From: DAITMV01 sp046318595
GTDB lineage: Bacteria; Pseudomonadota; Gammaproteobacteria; Burkholderiales; Burkholderiaceae_B
Reading direction: 5' to 3'
Assembly (NCBI GenBank): GCA_046318595.1
Contig: JBKCTV010000066.1
Span: 1 to 64,000, forward strand
Length of the DNA: 64,000 nucleotides
The first letter of the stretch is position 1. The number at the start of each line of letters is the position of its first letter. Positions 35,047 through 44,098 of the stretch are shown here, in pieces. A program made the position numbers and the translations under genes. The notes beneath the pieces are model-generated. The model saw only the letters and a list, made by a program, of their open reading frames with translations, did no database searches and was not told the origin of the DNA.

Positions 35047-36303
35047 TCAGAGCAACTGAAAGGCAAGGACCGCGACCAGCGTCGGCGGCAGCGCGGCCAG
35101 CAGCAAGCCGCCGGCGGCAATCGATTCATCGGCAAACGTTTTTCGCAAAATCGAGTAACCCGCCGGATTTGGCGCGTTGGCGATCACGGTCAGGCCGCCG
35201 CCAGTCACCGCGCCGGCCACCAGGGCATATTTGAACGCATCGTCGACACCATCGACCAAAGAGCCGAGGTAGGTGAGCGCCGCGTTGTCGGTGATGGCCG
35301 TCAGCGCGGTCGCGCCGAAAAACAGCGCCGTCGGGCTGAGCCGGGTGAGAATGTCCTGCAACCACCATTGCTGCAAACCGCCGAGCACGACCAGACCTGC
35401 CAGAAAGAACGCCACCAGTAGGCTTTCGCGCAGCACGAGCGGGTTTTGATAACGTTCGTACGCACGCGCCACCCCCATGAACAGCAATAAAATGCCGAGG
35501 AACAAGGGCGGATGATGGGCGAACACGACCACACCGCTCAACAGCAGCAAATGTACCAGGATGATGCCGGCCGGCATCGGTTCGCTCGGCGCTGGCTCGG
35601 CTTGAGACAAGGCGGTCAGCTCACGGCGAAACGCCACAGTCAGCCCGGCGGCGTTGACCAGTACGGCCAGGGCGGCTTTCCAGCCGAAGGTGGCGGACAT
35701 GAACGGCGTATCGAATCCCCAGGTGTGCGCGACCATCAGCACTGGCGGCGCGGCGAAATGGGTCAAGGTGCCACCGATCGACACATTGACGAACAGCACC
35801 CCGAGGGCCGCATACTTCAGGCGCTCGGAAATGCCGGCACTGAAAAATCGGTCGCGCATCATCAGCGCGGCCAGGGTCATGGCGGCAGGCTCGGTGATCA
35901 GCGAGCCGCACAACGGCAACAGAAACAGGCACAGGAAAAAGTACGCCACGGCCAGCGGCAACGGCATGCGCTGGGCAAGCCAATCGACCACGGTCGACAC
36001 CAGGGTCAGGATGGGTTTACTGGCCGCGATCACCATGATGGCGAACACGAACAAAGGCTCGGTGAAGCTACGGGTGTCGAGGTAATGCACCGCAGCATCG
36101 AGGTTTTGCAGCACCGCGATCGCGGCGAACAAGACGATGCTCCAGAAGCCGAACACGACTTCGACCTCGCCCAGCAAATGCCAAACCCCGGCATGCCGGG
36201 CGAAACGGTGCGCCATATGCTCGAAAAGCCCCGTCGAAAACGTGTGCAGCAGCGCCACGCCAAACAATATGGCGCCCACCAGCTCGATCGTGCTCGGATT
36301 CAT
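35047..36303 (-). CDS. Putative Na+/H+ antiporter (Na_H_antiport_3 family)
   Basis: 418 residues, almost entirely membrane segments (ten or more). The sequence follows the family annotated as putative Na+/H+ antiporter, with SLITEPAAMTLAAL, GGTLTHFAAPPVLMVA and TALTAITDNAALTYLGSL, the last resembling the discontinuous-helix acidic motif of the ion transporter superfamily. Its ATG overlaps the pabBC stop (ATGA). Ion and direction are inferred from the family only. Confidence 0.83.
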   Translation of the reverse strand: MNPSTIELVGAILFGVALLHTFSTGLFEHMAHRFARHAGVWHLLGEVEVVFGFWSIVLFAAIAVLQNLDAAVHYLDTRSFTEPLFVFAIMVIAASKPILTLVSTVVDWLAQRMPLPLAVAYFFLCLFLLPLCGSLITEPAAMTLAALMMRDRFFSAGISERLKYAALGVLFVNVSIGGTLTHFAAPPVLMVAHTWGFDTPFMSATFGWKAALAVLVNAAGLTVAFRRELTALSQAEPAPSEPMPAGIILVHLLLLSGVVVFAHHPPLFLGILLLFMGVARAYERYQNPLVLRESLLVAFFLAGLVVLGGLQQWWLQDILTRLSPTALFFGATALTAITDNAALTYLGSLVDGVDDAFKYALVAGAVTGGGLTVIANAPNPAGYSILRKTFADESIAAGGLLLAALPPTLVAVLAFQLL

Positions 36304-38045
36304 ATCGCTTGCTCCAGTTTGATTTCGACCCAGCCGCGCAGGCTGTTAATCAACCATACGCGTGCCGCTTGCTGCAATGCCTGAACGGGCAGGACGGCTT
36401 CCCGGATCGTTTCAGCAGCCAGCGCCTCGGCGCGCAGTACGCCCGGCAGCAGTTGCCCCATAGCGACCGGAGTCCATTTTACGCCATCGATTTCCAGAAC
36501 CAGGTTACCCCGGGTGAATTCGCTCAGTTCCTGGTCTTCGGTATACAGCAAAGTATCGAACCAGGGGCTGTCAGCCGGCTGAAAATCATCGTAATGCCGC
36601 CGCCAGGTCGTTTTGAAGCGTAGGTACTCGGCAGGGGCGCGGATCGGCGTTGGCGCGAGACGGCAGCGCTGTGGGCCCGTCGTGTCCTGGTGCGGATGAA
36701 TCGTTGTGGTGCAGACACCATGCCGGTCCAACAACAAACGCACGCGCCACAGCCCTTCCGGGTGCGTGTCGGCCAAGGCATGCACACAGGCACCGATAGA
36801 CGGCAGATCGAAGGGAAAGCCGAAATGCGCGGCAGCGGTGCGCAGGCGCTGCAGATGAGCGCTGAGCCGCTTACAGGCGCCCTGCTCCAGGCGCACGGTT
36901 TCCAGCAGTTGAAACGGCGCGCTCGCCCGGTGCAGAAAATGGGCCTTTTGCGCCCATTCGCGCCGCTCAGCCATGGCGTCCGAGTACCAGGTGACGCCGC
37001 TACCCACGCCATAGGTCAACGTGCCAGTCGGTTTGTGCCAGACCGGGGTGCGGATCGCAACGTTGAATGTGGCGTGACCGCCAGGACGGATGAGCCCGAC
37101 CGCGCCGCAGTATAAGCCGCGCGGCTGCGCTTCGAGCCGGGCGATGTCGCCCAGGGCCGCGACTTTCGGTGCACCGGTCACGCTGCCACACGGAAACAGG
37201 GCCGCAAAGATAGCGGCGAGATCCGTGCCAGGGCGGGTCCGCGCCCGCACGGTCGATGTCATCTGCAACAGCGTCGGCAGGCATTGCACGTCGAAAAGCG
37301 ACGGCACCTCGACCGAACCCGGCTCGGCGATGCGCGCCAGATCGTTGCGCAACAGATCGACGATCATGACGTTTTCCGCGCGGTCCTTGGCACTGGCTTG
37401 TAAGCCGGCCGCGCCGCGGTCCAGCGCAGTGGTCGGCGTAGCGGTGCCTTTCATGGGCTGCGTCACGATGGTCTGCCCGTCCCAATCGAAAAACAGCTCC
37501 GGCGACAAGCTCGCAACGGCCCACTCGGGCGTTTCGAGGTACGCACAGTAACCGGCCGGCTGCAAAGCCTTGAGGCTGCGATACAGGGCGTACGGGTCGC
37601 CCTGCGCTGCCGCGTGCAGTCGGGTAGTGAGGTTGAGCTGGTAGTAACGGCCGGCCGCGATTGCGTCGCGAACCTCGCACATGGCTTGGGCAAACCCCTT
37701 GTCGCTCAACGCGTCGGCCCAGGGTCGGGTCAGTTCGTACGAACCACGGCCAGTCGTCGGCGCCGGCTGCGGCTCGGCAAACGCCGCGAACAGGGCCACG
37801 GGAAAACCGGCTGCGGGTCGTACGGTCAATGCTGAGTCGAATGCCGGCGCCGCGTCGAAGCTGACCCAGCCGACGACGGTCAAACCATTTCGTGCCGCCT
37901 GAAAGGCTTGTTCGAGAATAAATGGAACTTCCGCCGTTTCATTCGATACCCAACAATACGAGGGAGATTTTGCGCGTGCTTGCAAACGGTTGGTTGCGTT
38001 TGCCACGGAGCATGCCGGAAAATCCCATTCAGCCATAATATTCAT
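36300..38045 (-). CDS. pabB: Aminodeoxychorismate synthase component I fused to 4-amino-4-deoxychorismate lyase (PabBC)
   Basis: 581-residue fusion. Residues to about 370 are the chorismate-binding PabB domain (GRYYQLNLTTRLHA, PMKGTATPTTA, ENVMIVDLLRND, GSVTGAPKVAAL). After a short joint, residues about 385-581 are a class IV aminotransferase-fold lyase like PabC (LLETVRLEQGACKRLSAHLQRL) with the presumed PLP lysine in RFKTTWR and the C-terminal LINSLRGW. Together they make p-aminobenzoate for folate; the glutaminase PabA is not in the window. An in-frame ATG three codons on is also possible. Confidence 0.93.
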   Translation of the reverse strand: MNIMAEWDFPACSVANATNRLQARAKSPSYCWVSNETAEVPFILEQAFQAARNGLTVVGWVSFDAAPAFDSALTVRPAAGFPVALFAAFAEPQPAPTTGRGSYELTRPWADALSDKGFAQAMCEVRDAIAAGRYYQLNLTTRLHAAAQGDPYALYRSLKALQPAGYCAYLETPEWAVASLSPELFFDWDGQTIVTQPMKGTATPTTALDRGAAGLQASAKDRAENVMIVDLLRNDLARIAEPGSVEVPSLFDVQCLPTLLQMTSTVRARTRPGTDLAAIFAALFPCGSVTGAPKVAALGDIARLEAQPRGLYCGAVGLIRPGGHATFNVAIRTPVWHKPTGTLTYGVGSGVTWYSDAMAERREWAQKAHFLHRASAPFQLLETVRLEQGACKRLSAHLQRLRTAAAHFGFPFDLPSIGACVHALADTHPEGLWRVRLLLDRHGVCTTTIHPHQDTTGPQRCRLAPTPIRAPAEYLRFKTTWRRHYDDFQPADSPWFDTLLYTEDQELSEFTRGNLVLEIDGVKWTPVAMGQLLPGVLRAEALAAETIREAVLPVQALQQAARVWLINSLRGWVEIKLEQAI

Positions 38046-38087
38046 GGACAGATTGTAATATTTGTTCCGCTAAAACTGATCGAGTCA

Positions 38088-39572
38088 ATGGCAATTCTCC
38101 CCTTGGGCCACTACCGTTGCGCAATAACCGCCGTTTTGCTGTCGATGGGCATCGGCACCTGCTCGCCCTCTGCTGCTCGGGACTCACTGCCGCTCAAACG
38201 CAGCGACCAATTATCATCGACTTCGCGGCAAAAACCGCCAGCGGTTCTGTTCGTACGACCTGATTCTGCGACCGACGGGGCAACGGTGCTGAAACTTAAA
38301 AGAACCGATCATCTCGCCGAGTTGCCAGAGCCTTTGCCGCCCCTACCCGTGGACTCGGCAAAAACGCCACCCGCCGCCACACCGGGGTCGGGCACGTTGC
38401 CGGCTGGCCGGCCAGCAAGCGTCGACACTGGCCATGTGGCGGCGATACTGCTCAAAGCCTTGCTGGGCCTTGGCATGCTGCTGACCCTATTGTATGCGCT
38501 ACGGCATTATGCCCTGATGCTGCAGCGGGCGTTCGGTCGCCAATCGCATCTTTATCTGGATGTCGAACAGGCGGACTGGCCAGCGGTCACCATCGTACCG
38601 ACCCGCAGCGGCGCCGGCCATCTGGTGGAAGGAAGCCTGGAAGCAGAGCATTTGCGCCTTTTCACAGCCACTTATCCGGTAGGCCGCATCACGCTGCTCG
38701 ATACCGAAAGCCTGCCGCTGGCCGACCTCATTTCTCAAGTCAGCGACGACCTGATCGTGCTCTTCGACCCCCTGGCCGTACCGGGCGAACGTTTGCTGAA
38801 ACATTTGACGGCGCCGTTTGCGGACACGCAGGTCGCGGTGGTTTTTCCACGTCTGCTGCTGGCTAACGAAGGGGCGAGTGTCGAGCACGCCCATTTCGAT
38901 TTGTCGCTGGCGACTCATTATCAGATTGACACCATGGCACGTACAGCTTTCGACGGCTTTCATAGCTTGCCGGAAAGTCCGATCGGACCAGCGCTGCCGG
39001 CTGGCACCGTGGCATTGCGCCGTTCCGCCCTGCAGGCAATCGCCGACGATGGTCGGAGCGGCTGGCCGGACGACTTCGACGATTTGCTGCTGCAACTGAG
39101 CCTGGCGGCGTGGAAAATCGCTTATCAACCGCGCGCGGAATGCCACGTTCCGTTCCAGGCAGAAACGGGTCCACAGCGCGCGGAACGGATCCGCCAGCGG
39201 GCGATTCGCTACAAAGCCATGCTCTACCGGAACGGCGGCGCCATCTGGCGCACCGCAAGACTTTCTCTGCTGCAAAAGCTCGACATGAGCCTGACCCTCG
39301 CGCAGCCGCTCATGGGCGGGGCGCTGGTCTGCGGCTGGTTGGCGACCATGTTGCTGTTTTATCTCGACCGGGGTGCCTGGCTGAGCCTGTCGGTTCTGGT
39401 ACTGGCGCTCGGCAGTTTCACCCACGCCGCGCAACAGAGCAATCCGAGCTCGACGGCCGCCGCACTGTGGCTGGACGGTGAGCGGTCGCGCATGGTCTGG
39501 CTGCCGCATGGCATGGCCCGGTTTTTCGTCAACTCGATTGAGGGCGTCAAAGCCATGTGGCAAAAATCATGA
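38088..39572 (+). CDS. Glycosyltransferase 2-like membrane protein
   Basis: 494 residues. Possible signal peptide or first membrane segment at 5-30 (AITAVLLSMGIGTCSPSAA), a proline-rich linker, a membrane segment near 116-140, a globular domain (about 150-410), and one or two C-terminal membrane segments (LVCGWLATMLLFYL and LSLSVLVLALG). The globular part resembles GT2 polysaccharide synthases in its second half (PAGTVALRRSALQAI, DDLLLQLSLAAWKIAYQP, then QRAERIRQRAIRYKAML where QxxRW is expected), but the nucleotide-sugar DxD is not evident, so catalysis is doubtful. The ATG at 38088 is 42 bases from the divergent pabBC start. Confidence 0.6.
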   Translation: MAILPLGHYRCAITAVLLSMGIGTCSPSAARDSLPLKRSDQLSSTSRQKPPAVLFVRPDSATDGATVLKLKRTDHLAELPEPLPPLPVDSAKTPPAATPGSGTLPAGRPASVDTGHVAAILLKALLGLGMLLTLLYALRHYALMLQRAFGRQSHLYLDVEQADWPAVTIVPTRSGAGHLVEGSLEAEHLRLFTATYPVGRITLLDTESLPLADLISQVSDDLIVLFDPLAVPGERLLKHLTAPFADTQVAVVFPRLLLANEGASVEHAHFDLSLATHYQIDTMARTAFDGFHSLPESPIGPALPAGTVALRRSALQAIADDGRSGWPDDFDDLLLQLSLAAWKIAYQPRAECHVPFQAETGPQRAERIRQRAIRYKAMLYRNGGAIWRTARLSLLQKLDMSLTLAQPLMGGALVCGWLATMLLFYLDRGAWLSLSVLVLALGSFTHAAQQSNPSSTAAALWLDGERSRMVWLPHGMARFFVNSIEGVKAMWQKS

Positions 39573-40705
39573 TCGCGGCGCTGATTTTAGGTTTGCTGTT
39601 CGTCACGCTGATCGCTGTATTGCCGATCGGGCTGTATGTCTTCGGCAGGCAGCCCCTGCACCGCGCCAAACAAAACTTTGCAAGCAGGGCCGACCACTAT
39701 TCGCGGTATTTCAGCGAGCGGTTTGTGTATTTTTTACGGCGGGATGCCGGCCAGGACTTGCCTGCGTTGCTGGAGGAATGGCGCCTGCTGGACCGCTCGC
39801 ACATTCTAGCCAAAAAATACCTCGTGATCGGTGGCCGGCAACGGCCCGATTGGCGCGAATGGCAAAATGTCGCCAACAGCAGGAAGCTGATGGCGGTGCT
39901 CGCCGGCTCAGCGCAAATGCCGAACAAGAGCGTCTGGGTCAACGATATGTTCGCCGCGCACGACCTGGAGATCGGCGAGTTTTCGACCTTGCGGGCCATC
40001 CGCTGCGAGGCAGATCTGGCGGTGGGCACAGGCGGCACGGTCATCCGCTGGGCCGATGCCCGGCTGCTCACCGTTGGCGACGGCTGCAGCTTTCCCGGTC
40101 GGGTGACCGCACGCGCCGAGTTGCGGCTCGGCTTCGATGTGGAGTTCCGCAGTTTGAATGCGCCGATTATTCTGATCGACGACGGCGCCGGCCGGACACC
40201 GGGCACGTCTCACCCGGTCTGGCTGGCGCTGCCGCCGCCACCGGTCGATGCCATACAAATGCCGATCAACGACGGCCGTATGATGGTCAAGGGCCGTTAT
40301 TGGTGCGAGGGCGACTTGTATATTCCACCATTGAACACGGTGCCGGGCAGTATCATTTGCGGCGGCACCGTTTATGTGGCGCAAGGCAGCACCGTGCTGG
40401 GCAGTATCAAGGCGCAGGGCGACATCGTTTGCGAAGCGAGTGTGGTCATCATGGGTTCGCTGGTCGCCAAAGGCTCGGTCATGATCGCCGCGCACGGCTT
40501 CGTCAGCCAACTGGTCCTGGCCAATCACCGCATCTTGCTCGGGCCTTTCAGCACCGTGGCCGGCGTCAACACACCGGGCAGCGTCAGCAGCGATGTGGTT
40601 CGTTTGGCGCAAGGCGTCAGTGTCCATGGCAGCGTCACGGCGCGTGTCTCGGGCACGACCGCCTGGCACGACGAACCGGACGGCCCATCGGCTCATTCAG
40701 GATAG
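39569..40705 (+). CDS. Membrane-anchored bactofilin-like beta-helix protein
   Basis: 378 residues: one N-terminal membrane segment (MIAALILGLLFVTLIAVLPIGL), a helical region to about 130, then a long run of short valine/glycine-rich strands (for example IICGGTVYVAQGSTVLGSI, KGSVMIAAHG, VSVHGSVTARVSG) typical of polymer-forming bactofilin-type right-handed beta-helices. The ATG at 39569 overlaps the preceding stop (ATGA); an ATG four codons earlier at 39557 would overlap by 16 bases. Exact family not recognised. It belongs to a three-gene set with the GT-like gene before and a membrane protein after. Confidence 0.62.
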   Translation: MIAALILGLLFVTLIAVLPIGLYVFGRQPLHRAKQNFASRADHYSRYFSERFVYFLRRDAGQDLPALLEEWRLLDRSHILAKKYLVIGGRQRPDWREWQNVANSRKLMAVLAGSAQMPNKSVWVNDMFAAHDLEIGEFSTLRAIRCEADLAVGTGGTVIRWADARLLTVGDGCSFPGRVTARAELRLGFDVEFRSLNAPIILIDDGAGRTPGTSHPVWLALPPPPVDAIQMPINDGRMMVKGRYWCEGDLYIPPLNTVPGSIICGGTVYVAQGSTVLGSIKAQGDIVCEASVVIMGSLVAKGSVMIAAHGFVSQLVLANHRILLGPFSTVAGVNTPGSVSSDVVRLAQGVSVHGSVTARVSGTTAWHDEPDGPSAHSG

Positions 40706-40715
40706 GACATGCGCT

Positions 40716-41522
40716 ATGAAACATAAACCCTGGCTGGCGACGAGCACGCCGAAACATTTAGAACGTCTGCGGCAAATGTCGGTGTTCGGCAAACCGATTC
40801 CAATGCACCATGCGCTTCGCACACTCGACTTCCCCAGGCATCGCTGGTTCGAGGTCCTGCTGCTGCCCGCCGTATTCACTTTGCTTTTGTTGCTGGCATG
40901 GCCGACCGTCAACCGCTATTGGGCCGGCTGGATGGACGCCCTGCTGCTCGATCTGGTCGCCGACCTGCAGTTTTCGGCCATGCCGGTCTGGTTTCACCAC
41001 GCCGCCCTGGAGGTGCCGATGATTTTCTCGGCGCTGCCAAGCAAATTGCAATGGTGGGCCGGTTGGGGCGGCATGGTGTTGCTTGTGCTGTTACCGGCAT
41101 TCTTGCCGGAACGCTGGACCGTGTTGAATTACTGCCTGGGGTGGGCGGCTGTCCTGCAGCTCGGCTCACAAATCGTATACTTTTTTCTACCGCATCTGAT
41201 TCACTACAGCGTGGGCGATTATCTGGCGACGATGTTGCAATCCTCATTCGTGTTGATGCTGGGAGTTCCATGGCTATTGGCGACTAGCTTCAATATTTTT
41301 CCGTTTCGGGTGGCGCATAAAATCAGCTTGTGCGCGGGAACGCTGTTCGCGCTATTTGTGCTGACACCGGTGCAATACGCTTTGCAAGCCCTGATTCTGG
41401 AAAAGGGCTCGATGCTCTGGACACCGCTACTGTTTTTCGGCATGGGACTGCCGTTAAGCGTACTGGTGGTGATCGGCATGTATTGCTGGGCGGTGACTTG
41501 GGGGGCGGACAGAAACAGATGA
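40716..41522 (+). CDS. Polytopic membrane protein of unknown function
   Basis: 268 residues with about six membrane segments beginning near residue 45 (WFEVLLLPAVFTLLLLLAW) and ending at VLVVIGMYCWAV. I do not recognise a family. The ATG at 40716 has GGATAGGA upstream and lies 10 bases after the bactofilin-like gene; the frame is open further back inside that gene. Position suggests it works with the two preceding products, perhaps in export or assembly of a surface polymer. Confidence 0.65.
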   Translation: MKHKPWLATSTPKHLERLRQMSVFGKPIPMHHALRTLDFPRHRWFEVLLLPAVFTLLLLLAWPTVNRYWAGWMDALLLDLVADLQFSAMPVWFHHAALEVPMIFSALPSKLQWWAGWGGMVLLVLLPAFLPERWTVLNYCLGWAAVLQLGSQIVYFFLPHLIHYSVGDYLATMLQSSFVLMLGVPWLLATSFNIFPFRVAHKISLCAGTLFALFVLTPVQYALQALILEKGSMLWTPLLFFGMGLPLSVLVVIGMYCWAVTWGADRNR

Positions 41523-41555
41523 CTTCGGATTTTCAGATTGCGCAGCCGGCCGCGT

Positions 41556-42740
41556 TTATAAATTGAAAAACTCGAACACATCGTCCCGCCGCGCCCGGGT
41601 GTCGTGGATGCCGAGCTGGATGAGTTCGCGCGTAAACGACGATTCGAACAACAAATAACTTGCCAATGCGGCGCCACTGGCTTCGGTCGCGCCTAAGGTC
41701 GATAGTAGACCGCGCACAGGAGTGGGCAGGCTACCGATGTGCCGGGAAGCGATTTCGTCGATACGGCGTGACGGCATGATCGCCAAGAGCCGCACCGGTT
41801 TGAGCGGCGTGTTGGCGAGCAGCCGCGGCGGCAACAAGGCCAGCGTTTTATTCACCCGCGTCAGCCGCTCGATATCGACCGACAAACCATCGAGAAAAAT
41901 CGACGCCATCGCATGGCCGGCGATTTGCGCCAGACTTGGGTACTGATTGGCGTGCAAGGCGGGAAAGTCCGACGAACCGTTGACCTGACCCGAGCCGATG
42001 ACCAACACCCGGGTTGCGCCCAGGTGAATAGCCGGGCTGATAGGCGCGAGCTGGCGCATTGCGCCATCTCCACAGTATTCGATTTTTCCGTCGTATTCGA
42101 TGGGACATGCGGGAAAAATGAACGGTATCGCACTCGACGCCAAGAGGTGGTCGACCGCTATCTGCCCCCGACGGGCCATACGCTGCGTCCGGACCCAGGG
42201 AGCGATTGCGGCGTGGGTTTGATAAAAGGTGATGTGATGCCCGGACGAATAGCTCGACGCGGATACGGCGACCGCGCGTAAATGCGCACTGGCCAACGCC
42301 TTTTCGAGGCGATGAAGGGGTAACAGGCTTTCCAGCAGTTGGATCAGCGGGGCATTGTCCAGCAGATAACGCGGGCGTTTGCGCAGCAACCAGCCAATCG
42401 ATAAGGCTGTCAGCCAACGCGCACCGGTGCGGATGATGCCCAGCGCGTCGGCGCGGTACACCTGCTCGGTCCGAAAATTTTCCCAGATGAAGTGCAGTTT
42501 CTCGACCGCCTTGAAAAAATCGCTGCCGGCGCAGCCCAGTGCGGTGGCGTTGATCGCGCCAGCAGACGTTCCGGTCAAAACCGGAAATGGATGGCGCAAG
42601 GCCGGATCTTGCCGCGCCTCTAGCCATTCGGCGATTTGGTATAGCACACCGACTTGGTAGGCGGCGCGTGCGCCGCCGCCGGTCAGTACGATGCCGGCTG
42701 GGCCGTGCGCGATAGCGGAGGGAACAGGATTGAGCGCCAT
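41556..42740 (-). CDS. Patatin-like phospholipase
   Basis: 394 residues with the patatin catalytic dyad: oxyanion loop LTGGGARAAYQVGVL near the N-terminus, nucleophile serine in GTSAGAINA, and aspartate in CGDGAMRQLAPISPAIH. Members hydrolyse acyl esters of phospholipids; cytoplasmic, no signal peptide. The ATG at 42740 is used; a TTG 24 codons earlier would overlap the dnaQ region and lacks a ribosome site. Confidence 0.87.
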   Translation of the reverse strand: MALNPVPSAIAHGPAGIVLTGGGARAAYQVGVLYQIAEWLEARQDPALRHPFPVLTGTSAGAINATALGCAGSDFFKAVEKLHFIWENFRTEQVYRADALGIIRTGARWLTALSIGWLLRKRPRYLLDNAPLIQLLESLLPLHRLEKALASAHLRAVAVSASSYSSGHHITFYQTHAAIAPWVRTQRMARRGQIAVDHLLASSAIPFIFPACPIEYDGKIEYCGDGAMRQLAPISPAIHLGATRVLVIGSGQVNGSSDFPALHANQYPSLAQIAGHAMASIFLDGLSVDIERLTRVNKTLALLPPRLLANTPLKPVRLLAIMPSRRIDEIASRHIGSLPTPVRGLLSTLGATEASGAALASYLLFESSFTRELIQLGIHDTRARRDDVFEFFNL

Positions 42741-42815
42741 GCTGCGCAGTATGGCCGGTCGGGCGCACCTGCCGTCGCCGGAACAACCCGGCGAAACGCC
42801 GTCAATTGCCAACGA

Positions 42816-43547
42816 TCAAACATTTTGCACCGGGAGACTCGCCGATGGCGCAGCCCGCCACAAACACTTGCCCCGCGACTCGCGGTCGAGAATGTCGAGG
42901 TAGCCGGCATGGGCAAGGAGCTCTGCGGCATCTGGTGGCAATAAGGGTAAAACCAGGCTGTGCAACTGGGCATCGTGCGTCTGCAAAGCGCCATCGCCGC
43001 CCCCGACGTCCATGCTCAAACTGTCCTGTCCACGGGTCAAAGCCAGAAACACATCGGACAGGATTTGCGCATCCAGCAGCGCGCCGTGCAGCTTCCGGTG
43101 ATTGTTGTTGACGCCCAGCCGTTCGCACAACGCATCCAGGGAGTTGCGTTTTCCCGGGTACAGTTCGCGCGCCATGGCCAGCGAGTCGGTTACGCCGAGG
43201 ACGTGGGTTTTGAATTCGCTGCGTCCCTGCCGATCAAGCTCGGCGTTCAAGAAACCGACGTCGAACGCTGCGTTGTGAATGATGATCTCCGCATCGGCGA
43301 CGAAAGCCAGAAACTCGTCGACCACTTCAGCAAAACGCGGTTTGTCGGCCAGGAACTCGTCGGTCAAGCCGTGCACGGCGAGTGCGCCCTCGTCGACTTT
43401 ACGCTCGGGGTTCAGATAGGTATGGAAGTGGCGGCCGGAGGTTTGCCGGCCCAGCATTTCCACGCAACCGATTTCAATGACGCGGTGGTCCTGGCGATGA
43501 TCCAGCCCGGTGGTTTCGGTATCGAGAATGACATAGCGCATGTTCAT
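42816..43547 (-). CDS. dnaQ: DNA polymerase III epsilon subunit (proofreading exonuclease)
   Basis: 3'-to-5' exonuclease of the replicase. 243 residues, identical in length to E. coli DnaQ. DEDDh motifs: LDTETTG near residue 8, HNAAFDVGFLNAEL in the middle and HGALLDAQILSDV, then the C-terminal segment that binds the alpha subunit. Start fixed by an ATGA overlap with the rnhA stop at 43544-43547; upstream codons in frame belong to rnhA. Confidence 0.96.
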   Translation of the reverse strand: MNMRYVILDTETTGLDHRQDHRVIEIGCVEMLGRQTSGRHFHTYLNPERKVDEGALAVHGLTDEFLADKPRFAEVVDEFLAFVADAEIIIHNAAFDVGFLNAELDRQGRSEFKTHVLGVTDSLAMARELYPGKRNSLDALCERLGVNNNHRKLHGALLDAQILSDVFLALTRGQDSLSMDVGGGDGALQTHDAQLHSLVLPLLPPDAAELLAHAGYLDILDRESRGKCLWRAAPSASLPVQNV

Positions 43548-44002
43548 GCGAGGCTCGCCACGCCCTGATTGGCCAGGGCATCGGCACGATCGTTGCCGGG
43601 GTGGCCGGAATGGCCCTTGACCCAGTGCCAGCGCACCGCATGACGGGACGCGCTTTTTTCGAGCAACTGCCACAGCTCGACGTTTTTGACGGGTTTTTTA
43701 TCGCTGGTTTTCCAGCCGTTGAGTTTCCACTTCGGCAGCCATTCCTGGATACCTTTCATGACGTACTGGGAGTCCGTAAACAAATCGACCTGACAAGGCT
43801 GCTTGAGAGCGTCGAGCGCCTCGATGACGGCTGTCAGCTCCATACGGTTATTGGTGGTCAACATTTCCCCGCCGAACAGTTCTTTGACGGTATCACCAGC
43901 CTGCAGTAAAACGCCCCAGCCACCGCGGCCCGGGTTGCCCTTGCAGGCACCGTCGGCGTAGATGGTGACTGAAGGCAATAATGGATCAATCGGTGTGTTC
44001 AT
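43544..44002 (-). CDS. rnhA: Ribonuclease HI
   Basis: Removes RNA from RNA-DNA hybrids. 152 residues (E. coli 155) with the four carboxylates in YADGACKGNPGRGG (D17), MELTAVIEAL, TDSQYVMKG and GNDRADALANQG, and the basic handle KLNGWKTSDKKPVKN. Upstream are 96 AT-rich bases that separate it from the methyltransferase gene on the same strand; TTATTTATTATTAAATG there could hold a -10. Confidence 0.97.
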   Translation of the reverse strand: MNTPIDPLLPSVTIYADGACKGNPGRGGWGVLLQAGDTVKELFGGEMLTTNNRMELTAVIEALDALKQPCQVDLFTDSQYVMKGIQEWLPKWKLNGWKTSDKKPVKNVELWQLLEKSASRHAVRWHWVKGHSGHPGNDRADALANQGVASLA

Positions 44003-44098
44003 GAAAATGCTTCGCTATGATTATTTATTATTAAATGTAAAACTTCTGCCTGGCCGGCTGACCCTGGAGGTTTTTGAGGTCCGCCGGCGGTAAAAACA

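Noticed and set aside
38499..39563. 354-codon frame opposite the GT-like gene
   Set aside because: Antisense shadow; the plus-strand gene has membrane segments, operon spacing and GT-like motifs.
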